Counted from the first letter of the stretch, positions 17,374-24,061 are shown. The stretch: DNA of 29,548 bases from an uncultured Methanomassiliicoccales archaeon (GCA_934234005.1 CAKQHC010000007.1:1-29548); one strand, 5' to 3'. Notes: generated by a model from the letters alone, not told the origin. Numbers and translations: made by a program.

Positions 17374-17607
17374 TTACTCCCCCTCGGTACGGCAGTCTTC
17401 GTCTACCCACCAAATCCATCCGCCGCGTTCCATTGAAATCTTACCGTGGATTTTTCCGAGGGAACGGTATTTGGTCAGCGTCTTCGCCAAATCATCGGGA
17501 CATCTGTATCCAAAAAGGAAATCCAATCTCTCGCTGGCCTCTCTCGTGGTCAGAACGTCGTTGCCGAGAGTTTCCCAAATCATCGGTAAAAGATCATCAG
17601 ACGTCAT
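17374..17607 (-). CDS. Small winged-helix-like protein preceding mcm
   Basis: 77 aa, not recognised as a named family. The middle looks like a winged helix: a helix-turn-helix (LTTREASERLDFLFG, then CPDDLAKTLTKYRSLG) followed by a beta wing rich in tryptophan (KISMERGGWIWWVDE). It is the first gene of the mcm operon and its stop (TAA, 17374-17376) lies 2 nt before the mcm ATG. The ATG is about 3 nt from the predicted transcript start, so it is leaderless. Autoregulator of the operon or replisome accessory protein are both possible; neither is shown. Confidence 0.75.
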   Translation of the reverse strand: MTSDDLLPMIWETLGNDVLTTREASERLDFLFGYRCPDDLAKTLTKYRSLGKIHGKISMERGGWIWWVDEDCRTEGE

Positions 17608-17615
17608 CGTCTATG

Positions 17616-17629
17616 GTCTAGAACTAGAC
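17616..17629. promoter_or_regulatory. Inverted repeat between TATA and start of the mcm operon
   Basis: GTCTAG, AA, CTAGAC: perfect 6-bp half-sites. It falls between the TATA box and the predicted transcript start, where a bound repressor would block RNA polymerase. Flanking CGTCTA (17609-17614) and TAGACG (17625-17630) add a second, offset inverted pair. Confidence 0.5.
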
Positions 17630-17630
17630 G

Positions 17631-17640
17631 ATATTAAAAT
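17631..17640 (-). promoter_or_regulatory. TATA box of the mcm operon
   Basis: The minus strand reads ATTTTAATAT, centred about 28 nt before ATG 17607. Confidence 0.55.
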
Positions 17641-17654
17641 TCGCGGTTGTAAGG

Positions 17655-18182
17655 TCAATCTGCGGAATCTTCGCCTCTGATATCTTTGAGATACTCGTTT
17701 TGTATCCTCACTACTTCGGTACTGTCCCTGGCATTGGAATAATCCTCTAGCAGATTTCCGTTGAGCCTCATAAATTCCGGAGCCCAGTTGAACCTTCCCA
17801 GGAACTCCGATGCCTGTTCCTTCTCTCCGAGAATGTACAGAGCCGCCATAACAGCTTCCGCACTGTTGAGTTCCATGGGCCTTCCCCAATTAATCGGATT
17901 GGCCGCAAGAAGATACGGCAACGCACGTTCCTCGCATCTCTTAAGACGGGGAAATTCGTCGATATTGGTCCAGGTTAGATCCATGACCACCAAACCTTTG
18001 CGTGCCGCATGTAAATCTGCGGGAGACATTGCCCTGTCGGAGAACGGGGAAAGAACGACGGAACCGGACGGAATGCTGCCCAATGTCTTAGCCTCTTTTC
18101 CCAAACCGAATTTCATCATGCGCTTTGCCGTGCACTTTTTCGGATCGCACTGACATTTGTCAAAGATAATTACTGGAATCAT
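17655..18182 (-). CDS. tsr3: Tsr3 (DUF367) rRNA aminocarboxypropyltransferase
   Basis: SPOUT-like enzyme that transfers the aminocarboxypropyl group of SAM to a small-subunit rRNA uridine/pseudouridine during ribosome maturation. 175 aa from ATG 18182. Family motifs: DKCQCDPKKCTAKRM at the N-terminus, LGSIPSGSVVLSPF, VVMDLTW, RALPYLLAANPINWGRP and LNSAEAVMAALYILG. The start overlaps the stop of the upstream gene (ATGA). The frame continues upstream to 18236 but that part lies in the neighbour. Only one more gene, the phosphatase-like protein, seems to share its transcript. Confidence 0.93.
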   Translation of the reverse strand: MIPVIIFDKCQCDPKKCTAKRMMKFGLGKEAKTLGSIPSGSVVLSPFSDRAMSPADLHAARKGLVVMDLTWTNIDEFPRLKRCEERALPYLLAANPINWGRPMELNSAEAVMAALYILGEKEQASEFLGRFNWAPEFMRLNGNLLEDYSNARDSTEVVRIQNEYLKDIRGEDSAD

Positions 18183-18655
18183 GCAGACACTAATCCCGCC
18201 AACGTTGCGGGATCTTTCATATTCTCTTTGACCCAAGCCTTGACTTCTTCCATCGTCGCGGTGTAGTCTCTGAACAATTCAAGATCGTCCGTGGCTGTAT
18301 ATTCCTCGCGCATTCTCATCGGTGCAAGAATCTGCCTGCCTTTCCACGGCGTACGGGATGCCCATTCGTCGAATGTGCTCTTCTGAAGATACACGACATA
18401 GTCATAATTCTCATCTTCTCTGAGAAAATCGCGGTCTTTGAAATCTTTGGAAACCTGCCTTCTCAAATCCTCTCCGTTCTGATACAACGAAGATATCATC
18501 TCGCAGTCGACGATGTCGTGTTCCGGTCCGGCGCTGTATGCCTCATAGATATCGGGAAACATCTTCTTAACGTAATATTCCGCGATTTGAGACACAAAAT
18601 CATTTTTCTGTTCGACGAACAGCACGCGTACTTTGTTTTCCCTTTTCTTGAGCAT
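18179..18655 (-). CDS. LMW phosphatase/arsenate reductase-like protein lacking the catalytic cysteine
   Basis: 158 aa. The order of conserved elements follows low-molecular-weight tyrosine phosphatases/ArsC: VRVLFVEQKNDFVSQIAEYY in place of the P-loop strand, a YSAGPEHD segment, and a later DYVVYLQKSTFDEWA in place of the MD..N region. The CX5R catalytic loop is absent: where C and R are expected there are E/Q and V. It therefore cannot be an active phosphatase or reductase by the usual mechanism. Start ATG 18655 has GGTGA upstream and a TATA box at 18692-18699. It is first in a two-gene unit with tsr3 and overlaps it. The fold assignment is moderate; the loss of residues is clear if the fold is right. 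Confidence 0.65.
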   Translation of the reverse strand: MLKKRENKVRVLFVEQKNDFVSQIAEYYVKKMFPDIYEAYSAGPEHDIVDCEMISSLYQNGEDLRRQVSKDFKDRDFLREDENYDYVVYLQKSTFDEWASRTPWKGRQILAPMRMREEYTATDDLELFRDYTATMEEVKAWVKENMKDPATLAGLVSA

Positions 18656-18691
18656 AATCTCACCGCTTGGCTGACAGTCTATCGGCAAAGC

Positions 18692-18699
18692 ATATTAAA
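18692..18699 (-). promoter_or_regulatory. TATA box of the phosphatase-like/tsr3 unit
   Basis: The minus strand reads TTTAATAT after a T-run, predicting transcription from about 18670 and a 15-nt leader that contains GGTGA. Confidence 0.5.
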
Positions 18700-18732
18700 A
18701 AACTACCAGAACAGAAATCGGAAATCACAGAA

Positions 18733-18741
18733 CTTATTATC
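18733..18741 (+). promoter_or_regulatory. TATA-like box of the C/D box sRNA
   Basis: CTTATTATC, centred 25 nt upstream of the first base of the sRNA terminal stem (18762). Confidence 0.5.
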
Positions 18742-18761
18742 ATGGTGCTACCTACGGGAAC

Positions 18762-18824
18762 ATGCCACGGTGATGATCGTTTTTTGAGCTGATCGTGATG
18801 ATAGACGGGCGAGCTGAGTGGCAT
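18762..18824 (+). ncRNA. C/D box sRNA (2'-O-methylation guide)
   Basis: Every part of an archaeal dual-guide C/D sRNA is present in order. Terminal stem ATGCCAC (18762-18768). C box GTGATGA (18770-18776). 12-nt D' guide TCGTTTTTTGAG (18777-18788). D' box CTGA (18789-18792). 2-nt spacer. C' box GTGATGA (18795-18801). 12-nt D guide TAGACGGGCGAG (18802-18813). D box CTGA (18814-18817). Stem GTGGCAT (18818-18824), which pairs perfectly with the first 7 nt. Such RNAs assemble with L7Ae, Nop5 and fibrillarin and direct methylation of the target nucleotide opposite the fifth guide base from the D or D' box. The 2-nt D'-C' spacer is slightly short. It lies in the gap between two divergent units and has its own TATA-like box. 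Confidence 0.9.
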
Positions 18825-18836
18825 CGAACCGTATCG

Positions 18837-18845
18837 GTATATAGA
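18837..18845 (+). promoter_or_regulatory. TATA box of the HPS-RraA gene
   Basis: GGTATATAG, centred 24 nt before ATG 18865, so probably a leaderless transcript separate from the sRNA. Confidence 0.55.
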
Positions 18846-18864
18846 GGCCTGCGGATTATCATGC

Positions 18865-20157
18865 ATGCCCGTACTCCAATTGGCATTAGACATTATGCAA
18901 CTGAAAAGAAGTGTCGCCATAGCACACGAATCGGCAGAGGGAGGAGCCGATTGGATAGAAGTCGGCACACCGTTGATAAAAAGCGAAGGCGCTGAAGCCG
19001 TGCGTACAATCCGCAGAGAATTCCCCGGAAAGAAAATTATTGCCGATACAAAGACTATGGATACCGGTGCTTTCGAAGTGGAAATAATGGCCAAAGCCGG
19101 AGCAGATATCGTTACCGTATTGGGTCTTGCAGAAGATTCAACCATTGAAGAAGCGGTTCTTGCGGGAAGAAAATACGGTACCGAGATAATGGTGGATATG
19201 ATCAACGTACCCGACAGGGTGGAACGTGCCAAACGCGTTGCGGAACTCGGTGTAGGATATATCTGTATGCATATGGGTATAGATACACAAATGCGCGGAG
19301 AGGAGCCGCCGATCGAGATTCTGAAAAAAATAGTCGCATCGGTGAACATACCGATAGCGGTAGCAGGCGGGATAACAGCAGAGAATGCAGGATTATATGC
19401 CGAAGCGGGAGCGTATGATATCATAGTCGGAGGAGGCATTACCAAATCTCCGGATATCAAAAAAGCTACGGAAAATATCAAGAAAGCCATTTCTGGTGTA
19501 AAAATAGAGACCGATCTTGCCAAAAAATACACCGAAGAAGATCTTTTCGATGCCTTTTCAAGAGTTTCTACATGCAACATATCCGATGCGCATCATAAAA
19601 TGGGTGTTATTACGGGCCTTATGCCACAATCGCTCAGACACAAACAACGCATGGTAGGGCGCGCACTTACGGTACAGACATGCAACGGAGATTGGGCTAA
19701 ACCCGTAGAGGCAATAGACCGCGCCAAGAAAGGAGACATTATTGTGGTGGATGTCGGCGGAGCACCGGTAGCCGTGTGGGGAGAACTCGCATCGTGTTCG
19801 GCCATGGTCATGGGCGTCAACGGGATCGTAATCGACGGCGCCGTCAGAGACATCGATGACATCAGAGACCTGGGATTCCCGGCTTTCTCCCGTTCTGTGG
19901 CACCGTGCGCAGGAGAACCCAAAGGATACGGCGGTATCGGAATCGAAATTACAGTAGGCGGACAAAGAGTCAGAACAGGAGACTGGATTATCGGTGACGA
20001 AAACGGACTGATTGTAGTTCCGAAAGAATCGGCAGTCGAAGTGGCCAACCGTGCCCTTGCTGTGCACGAGAACGAGAACAGAACGCGCGAAGAAATCAAA
20101 AGAGGTTCCACACTGTCCAAAGTTAACGAACTTTGCAAATGGGAACCTGTAAAATGA
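18865..20157 (+). CDS. hps: 3-hexulose-6-phosphate synthase fused to an RraA-like domain
   Basis: 430 aa bifunctional protein. Residues 1 to about 215 are hexulose-6-phosphate synthase of the OMP-decarboxylase superfamily: LALDIMQ, IEVGTPLI, the DTKTMD metal/substrate motif, MHMGIDTQ, AVAGGIT and IIVGGGIT. In methanogens lacking the oxidative pentose phosphate route this enzyme runs in reverse to give ribulose 5-phosphate (and formaldehyde) for nucleotide synthesis. About 225-410 is RraA-like, with VDVGG...AVWGE and GIVIDGAVRD, the pattern shared by RraA and class II pyruvate aldolases. Whether this half is an enzyme or a binding module is unknown. ATG 18861 is out of frame. Monocistronic; the 3' end is convergent with htpX. 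Confidence 0.93.
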   Translation: MPVLQLALDIMQLKRSVAIAHESAEGGADWIEVGTPLIKSEGAEAVRTIRREFPGKKIIADTKTMDTGAFEVEIMAKAGADIVTVLGLAEDSTIEEAVLAGRKYGTEIMVDMINVPDRVERAKRVAELGVGYICMHMGIDTQMRGEEPPIEILKKIVASVNIPIAVAGGITAENAGLYAEAGAYDIIVGGGITKSPDIKKATENIKKAISGVKIETDLAKKYTEEDLFDAFSRVSTCNISDAHHKMGVITGLMPQSLRHKQRMVGRALTVQTCNGDWAKPVEAIDRAKKGDIIVVDVGGAPVAVWGELASCSAMVMGVNGIVIDGAVRDIDDIRDLGFPAFSRSVAPCAGEPKGYGGIGIEITVGGQRVRTGDWIIGDENGLIVVPKESAVEVANRALAVHENENRTREEIKRGSTLSKVNELCKWEPVK

Positions 20158-20175
20158 TGGGGATATTTCCCCATC
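20156..20175. terminator. Bidirectional hairpin between hps and htpX
   Basis: GATGGGGA and TCCCCATC form an 8-bp stem with a 4-nt loop, starting inside the hps stop codon and ending 9 nt from the htpX stop. Both convergent genes could end here. Confidence 0.55.
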
Positions 20176-20183
20176 CAAATCGT

Positions 20184-21077
20184 TTAAAACTGAGAGAATC
20201 CCCCGTTTATCTCTCTGTCGAGCTTTTCCAATCTGGCGATTCTGTCTTCGGTTGCGGGATGCGTGCTGAACAGACTGATGAGACTGCGCTTCTTCTTTTT
20301 TCCGTAAGGATCGGAAATCCACATGTCGGCAGTCGAAGGATTGTCGTAAGTGTTGCGGGTGCTGGAACATCCTGTCTCCAATTTCCTGAGGGCACTTACT
20401 AAAGCCAACGGCTTGCCGGTTACGCGTGCTCCGGACTCATCCGCAAGATATTCACGGCTTCTGGAAACACCCAACTGAATAAGCATTGCGGCTATCGGAA
20501 GGGTTATGTCCGCCAGTATGGCAATAAGGAATGCCGAACCGTTGCGGTCGTCACTGAACAATGCCGAATATACTGCCATGCGCGTGGCGAATGCTATCAG
20601 CGATGCCATCATAGAGGCCACAGACATTACAAGAATGTCTCTGTTCTTAACGTGAGACATCTCGTGTGCCATCACGCCTTCCAACTCATCGTCGTTCAGA
20701 AGATCCAACAGTTGGCGCGTAGCAACAACGGCCGCATTCTTGGGTCCGCGCCCGGTAGCAAATGCATTGGGCATAGGCAACGGCGAAACACCGACCTCGG
20801 GCATAGGGAGATTCATCCTGTCTGCAAGCCTCTGAACTGTGGAATAAAGCCTCGGCTCCTGATCATATGTAACCAAAGTCACTTTGTTGGCACTCAGGGC
20901 CATCCTCTTAGAACCGAAAAGAGAGATGAGATTGAACACAATGGAAACAGCGAACATCGCAAGGAATCCGAGCTTCCAGCTGCCAAAGAACGATCCCACC
21001 ACAGATCCTATGACCACCAGGATACCTGTCATCAAAACAAACAGCAATCCTGTTCTCAGCCAATATACTGCTTTCAT
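20184..21077 (-). CDS. htpX: Membrane zinc metalloprotease HtpX
   Basis: M48 family membrane endopeptidase involved in quality control of membrane proteins. 297 aa. Transmembrane segments at about 8-30, 37-56, 146-170 and 181-204. Zinc site HEMSH at 138-142 with the third ligand E209 in SREYLADE. Family motif NAFATGRGPKNAAVVAT at 104-120. ATG 21077 is preceded by GGAGTGATAGG, 12 nt after the stop of the metallo-beta-lactamase-fold gene, so it is the last gene of a three-gene operon. Confidence 0.95.
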   Translation of the reverse strand: MKAVYWLRTGLLFVLMTGILVVIGSVVGSFFGSWKLGFLAMFAVSIVFNLISLFGSKRMALSANKVTLVTYDQEPRLYSTVQRLADRMNLPMPEVGVSPLPMPNAFATGRGPKNAAVVATRQLLDLLNDDELEGVMAHEMSHVKNRDILVMSVASMMASLIAFATRMAVYSALFSDDRNGSAFLIAILADITLPIAAMLIQLGVSRSREYLADESGARVTGKPLALVSALRKLETGCSSTRNTYDNPSTADMWISDPYGKKKKRSLISLFSTHPATEDRIARLEKLDREINGGFSQF

Positions 21078-21089
21078 CCTATCACTCCG

Positions 21090-21842
21090 TTATAGTTTGT
21101 ATTCCATACCTACGTAAAAATCTTTGACTCCGGATAATCCGAGGCTGACTCTCAAATTAGTCATGCCGTCTCTGGAAGTGCAATGATTGAGATACAAATC
21201 CTGTACTCCGTGTGCTGAAAAAGATGCAGAGTAGACATCTGCCAGGTCTTTTTTCTTTTTTTCAAGGAAAACCGACCCTATGAATGCTTTCGGTTTCCCG
21301 CCAAAATGGGATTCTGCTTCGGTCAATATATCTTCCGGACCGCAGCATCCGCGTCCGCTTATCACCGCAAACGGACCGTTTCCGACAACCAGATATGTTT
21401 CGGCATATCCGTCGGGACCCGTCATTCTGGGACTTATGTAAATTCCCTTAAACACTTCTGTCCACTCGGAAACAGACGGTGTTTTGAACACCGCTTTGTC
21501 CATATTGTCTGCCGAAACGGAAGGGGAACGGGAAAACAATCCCTTCTTCATTCCATACAATCCGGAAGGGGCATATACGTCGACAGGCGCAGTCCTAAGA
21601 CCCAACAGACCGTTTAAAGCCCCTGCGTTATCTGGATGTGCCTGGGATATTACCACGGCATCTATTGAATCGGCATCAATGTCCATATTCTCCAGATTAT
21701 GCACAAGGTATCTGTCGCGGAGACCCGTATCAAACAATACTTTCTTTCCGTCGCATTCAACCAAGAATGCGGTTCCTTTCGCCCCTATCAAAGGGGTATT
21801 AGGTTTTGAACCCTCATCATAAACACATTTTATCGTAGCCAT
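21090..21842 (-). CDS. Metallo-beta-lactamase-fold protein with degenerate metal site
   Basis: 250 aa. The layout follows the COG1237-type MBL hydrolases: GTAFLVECDGKKVLFDTG near the N-terminus, then VVISQAHPDNAGAL where active members have SHGHYDHTGGL, then FAVISGRGCCGPEDIL in place of the GCSHPG region, and LYLNHCTSRDGMTNLR with the final histidine kept. Two of the three histidines of HxHxDH are replaced (Q and N) and the next metal histidine by cysteine. A usual dinuclear zinc site therefore seems impossible. A binding role or altered chemistry is inferred. ATG 21842 is preceded by GAGGGG and lies 9 nt after the TatD-like stop. Confidence 0.82.
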   Translation of the reverse strand: MATIKCVYDEGSKPNTPLIGAKGTAFLVECDGKKVLFDTGLRDRYLVHNLENMDIDADSIDAVVISQAHPDNAGALNGLLGLRTAPVDVYAPSGLYGMKKGLFSRSPSVSADNMDKAVFKTPSVSEWTEVFKGIYISPRMTGPDGYAETYLVVGNGPFAVISGRGCCGPEDILTEAESHFGGKPKAFIGSVFLEKKKKDLADVYSASFSAHGVQDLYLNHCTSRDGMTNLRVSLGLSGVKDFYVGMEYKL

Positions 21843-21851
21843 AACCGCCCC

Positions 21852-22688
21852 TCAATTACCGTATAACGACTCTGGTATATCTCTGCAAATTCTGTATATG
21901 CTTTCCGAAGACACCTGACCGTTGGAAACCCAAGCCGTCACCTTCTTTGGAACCGTGTTGACCGACATGATGGCCCCTGGTTTTTCAGGATCGTCAATAT
22001 AGTCCGTTTCCATCATGAACCGGTCGGTACCTTTTGCAAGCGCCTCTTTAAGATTGGATTTTGATGCAGGTATGGACGGCATGACGCCGTGGGTTTCTTC
22101 CGGAGTTACCCAAGGCGGCGACGAATGCTTTACAACCATCCCGCGGCCCAAACCGGCCGTGTCGGCCAATTCGGCCAAAGATCTGTCCGTATTTTCATCT
22201 GATTCACAATGAATTATTACGGGAACTCTGTTTTCTTTGGCCAATTCCATACCTCTGAGAAGAATCCTGTCCGAAGCTTCTCTGATTTCGGCAGATACAG
22301 GGAAATGCGGACGGCCTATTTCGCCGATAGCAACGGCTTTTCCTTCGGCCACATCGCGCGCAGCATCCTCCATCCCTTTAATCATGATTTCTTCTGCTTT
22401 CTCCAAACCGTATGTTTCAGCCAACGGGATTATCAATACCGGATATGGGCCGACGGCTATATTGATCAGCAAATCCGTCTCAGCTCTGGCTTTTTCTGCC
22501 AAGGCATACGTAATCTTGTACGATTCGGCGAAATCGGATCCTTTCGATATCCTCACTTCCTTGTACGGCAGCGTAACGAGAGTCAGGCCCGTGCCTCCCG
22601 ACGCCTGGAATTCCTTCAGGGCTTCCACATTTCTGCCTGACGGGCTCATATGTATGTGGTTGTCGTACACGGGTACCTTTTCTACCAT
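21852..22688 (-). CDS. TatD-like metal-dependent hydrolase
   Basis: 278 aa, amidohydrolase/TatD superfamily TIM barrel. Metal-site motifs: DNHIHM at 9-14, GEIGRPHF near 122, VIIHCES near 158, VKHSSPP near 187 and METDYID near 225. TatD proteins are nucleases or phosphodiesterases; archaeal members of this branch are uncharacterised. All expected metal ligands seem present, in contrast to the MBL-fold protein downstream. ATG 22688 is about 27 nt from a TATA-like box shared with divergent priS, so it is probably leaderless. First gene of the operon with the MBL-fold protein and htpX. Confidence 0.85.
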   Translation of the reverse strand: MVEKVPVYDNHIHMSPSGRNVEALKEFQASGGTGLTLVTLPYKEVRISKGSDFAESYKITYALAEKARAETDLLINIAVGPYPVLIIPLAETYGLEKAEEIMIKGMEDAARDVAEGKAVAIGEIGRPHFPVSAEIREASDRILLRGMELAKENRVPVIIHCESDENTDRSLAELADTAGLGRGMVVKHSSPPWVTPEETHGVMPSIPASKSNLKEALAKGTDRFMMETDYIDDPEKPGAIMSVNTVPKKVTAWVSNGQVSSESIYRICRDIPESLYGN

Positions 22689-22710
22689 AAAACGTAGATT
22701 CGGCGCTCAT

Positions 22711-22719
22711 CTATATTAG
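22711..22719. promoter_or_regulatory. Shared TATA-like box for tatD-like and priS
   Basis: CTATATTAG on the plus strand, CTAATATAG on the minus. Its centre is 27 nt from the TatD-like ATG and 29 nt from the priS ATG; the whole gap is 55 bp. One element can place leaderless starts in both directions. Confidence 0.55.
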
Positions 22720-22743
22720 ATAGATTATCGATGCTTCAAAAGT

Positions 22744-23973
22744 ATGGATGGAAATTCACGTTTTCTGCTCAAATCCTTCAGAAAATACTACAAAGTGCAT
22801 ACTCCCATAATGCCTGACAGATTCACCCGCAGGGAATTCGGATTCATGTTCTTTGACAAGAGTTTCGTCCAAAGACACGTCTCGTTCAAAAGTCCCGAAG
22901 AATTGCATAGATTTATGATGGGTCAGGTTCCGGCCCACAGTTATTATTCCACATCATATTACCGCAAACCCGCGGCACCGACAATGGATGAGAAGGAATG
23001 GATGGGTGCGGAACTGATTTTCGATTTGGATGCGGATCACCTCGACGGCGCAAAACAGATGACATATTCCGAGATGCTGGTACAGATACGTTCAGAAATG
23101 ATGGGGCTTGTGGATAACTTCCTTATGAATGACCTTGGATTTGATGAAAATCAGATTCACATAACATTTTCCGGCGGAAGAGGATACCATGCCCATGTCA
23201 GAACGCCCGATGTAATGACATTGGGAACTCACGAACGCAGAGAATTGGTTGATTATATCACATGTTCCGGAATGAATATCGATTGGATTTTTCCGATTAA
23301 ACCTGTTGTTACCAGCGAAATGCAAACGTCTTCAGGGGTACGGAGAAACGTTTCGGAAGTAAGACTGATACCCGGCCCGGAATCGGGAGGATGGCGCAAA
23401 AGGATGCGCGAAGGATTGATGGATACGGTAAACATATTCTGCGACAACGAAATTGCGGACATCAGAAAGGAATTTCCATCTCTGAAGGGCACGGAAGGGA
23501 AAAGCATACAGAAAGTCAAAACCAATCTCCGGGAAAAGAGATCGTCTCTGTTTACAATGAACACAATGGCTATATTGGAACCGTATACTCAAAAAACACT
23601 CATCAAAATCATGAAGGAGGATGTTGCCAAACGTCTGTCTGGAGAGGTTGACGAACCTGTTACCGCAGATATCAAAAGACTCATCCGTCTTCCCGGATCG
23701 ATACACGGAAAAAGCGGCCTCAGAGTGACTCCGATAACAAGAGACGAACTGACTGATTTCGACCCTCTGCAAATGGCTGTTCCTGACGAATACAGCGACA
23801 GTCCCGTGAAGATAACCATGAGGAAAGATATGGAGCTGGATATGAAAGGGGAACATTTTTCCTTATCGGGCGAAACCGAAGTGCCCGAATGGGCGGCCGT
23901 ATTTCTCATAGGACGCAAAGCCGCCGATTTCGGATACGCATCGGAAGAATCGGAAAAAACCAAATTGTTCTGA
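22744..23973 (+). CDS. priS: DNA primase small (catalytic) subunit PriS
   Basis: Catalytic subunit of the archaeal-eukaryotic primase; makes RNA/DNA primers with PriL. 409 aa. Catalytic aspartates D94 and D96 in LIFDLDADHL; SGGRGYHAHV at 143-152; IRLPGSIHGKSGLRV near 325 carries the third-site and nucleotide-binding residues. The usual Walker-like and zinc-knuckle layout is reduced, as in Thermoplasmata-type PriS. ATG 22744 is 29 nt from the TATA-like box. An earlier ATG at 22731 is out of frame. PriL is not in the window. Confidence 0.96.
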   Translation: MDGNSRFLLKSFRKYYKVHTPIMPDRFTRREFGFMFFDKSFVQRHVSFKSPEELHRFMMGQVPAHSYYSTSYYRKPAAPTMDEKEWMGAELIFDLDADHLDGAKQMTYSEMLVQIRSEMMGLVDNFLMNDLGFDENQIHITFSGGRGYHAHVRTPDVMTLGTHERRELVDYITCSGMNIDWIFPIKPVVTSEMQTSSGVRRNVSEVRLIPGPESGGWRKRMREGLMDTVNIFCDNEIADIRKEFPSLKGTEGKSIQKVKTNLREKRSSLFTMNTMAILEPYTQKTLIKIMKEDVAKRLSGEVDEPVTADIKRLIRLPGSIHGKSGLRVTPITRDELTDFDPLQMAVPDEYSDSPVKITMRKDMELDMKGEHFSLSGETEVPEWAAVFLIGRKAADFGYASEESEKTKLF

Positions 23974-24020
23974 AAATACCCATTCAGCCTTCTTTATAAT
24001 AATAAAAATGGGACGAAGAA

Positions 24021-24030
24021 TTTATTAATA
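24021..24030 (+). promoter_or_regulatory. TATA box of the LX-pfdA-ftsY operon
   Basis: TTTATTAATA, predicting a start near 24052. The GTG at 24044 would then lie outside the mRNA, which supports ATG 24062, preceded by AGGT. The box is flanked by GGGAC (24010-24014) and GTCCC (24038-24042), possibly by chance. Confidence 0.55.
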
Positions 24031-24061
24031 CGGTTTATGTCCCGTGAATCAGGTAATTATA

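Noticed and set aside
16391..17680. 429-codon open frame on the plus strand
   Set aside because: Antisense to mcm and the winged-helix gene; low-complexity shadow translation with no motifs.
23981..24012. CCCATT/AATGGG stem after priS as terminator
   Set aside because: Loop of about 20 nt makes it unlikely to fold well; the T-rich CTTCTTT alone may end the transcript, but this cannot be shown.
24010..24042. GGGAC/GTCCC inverted repeat flanking the LX TATA box
   Set aside because: Only 5 bp per arm, 23 nt apart; plausible by chance.
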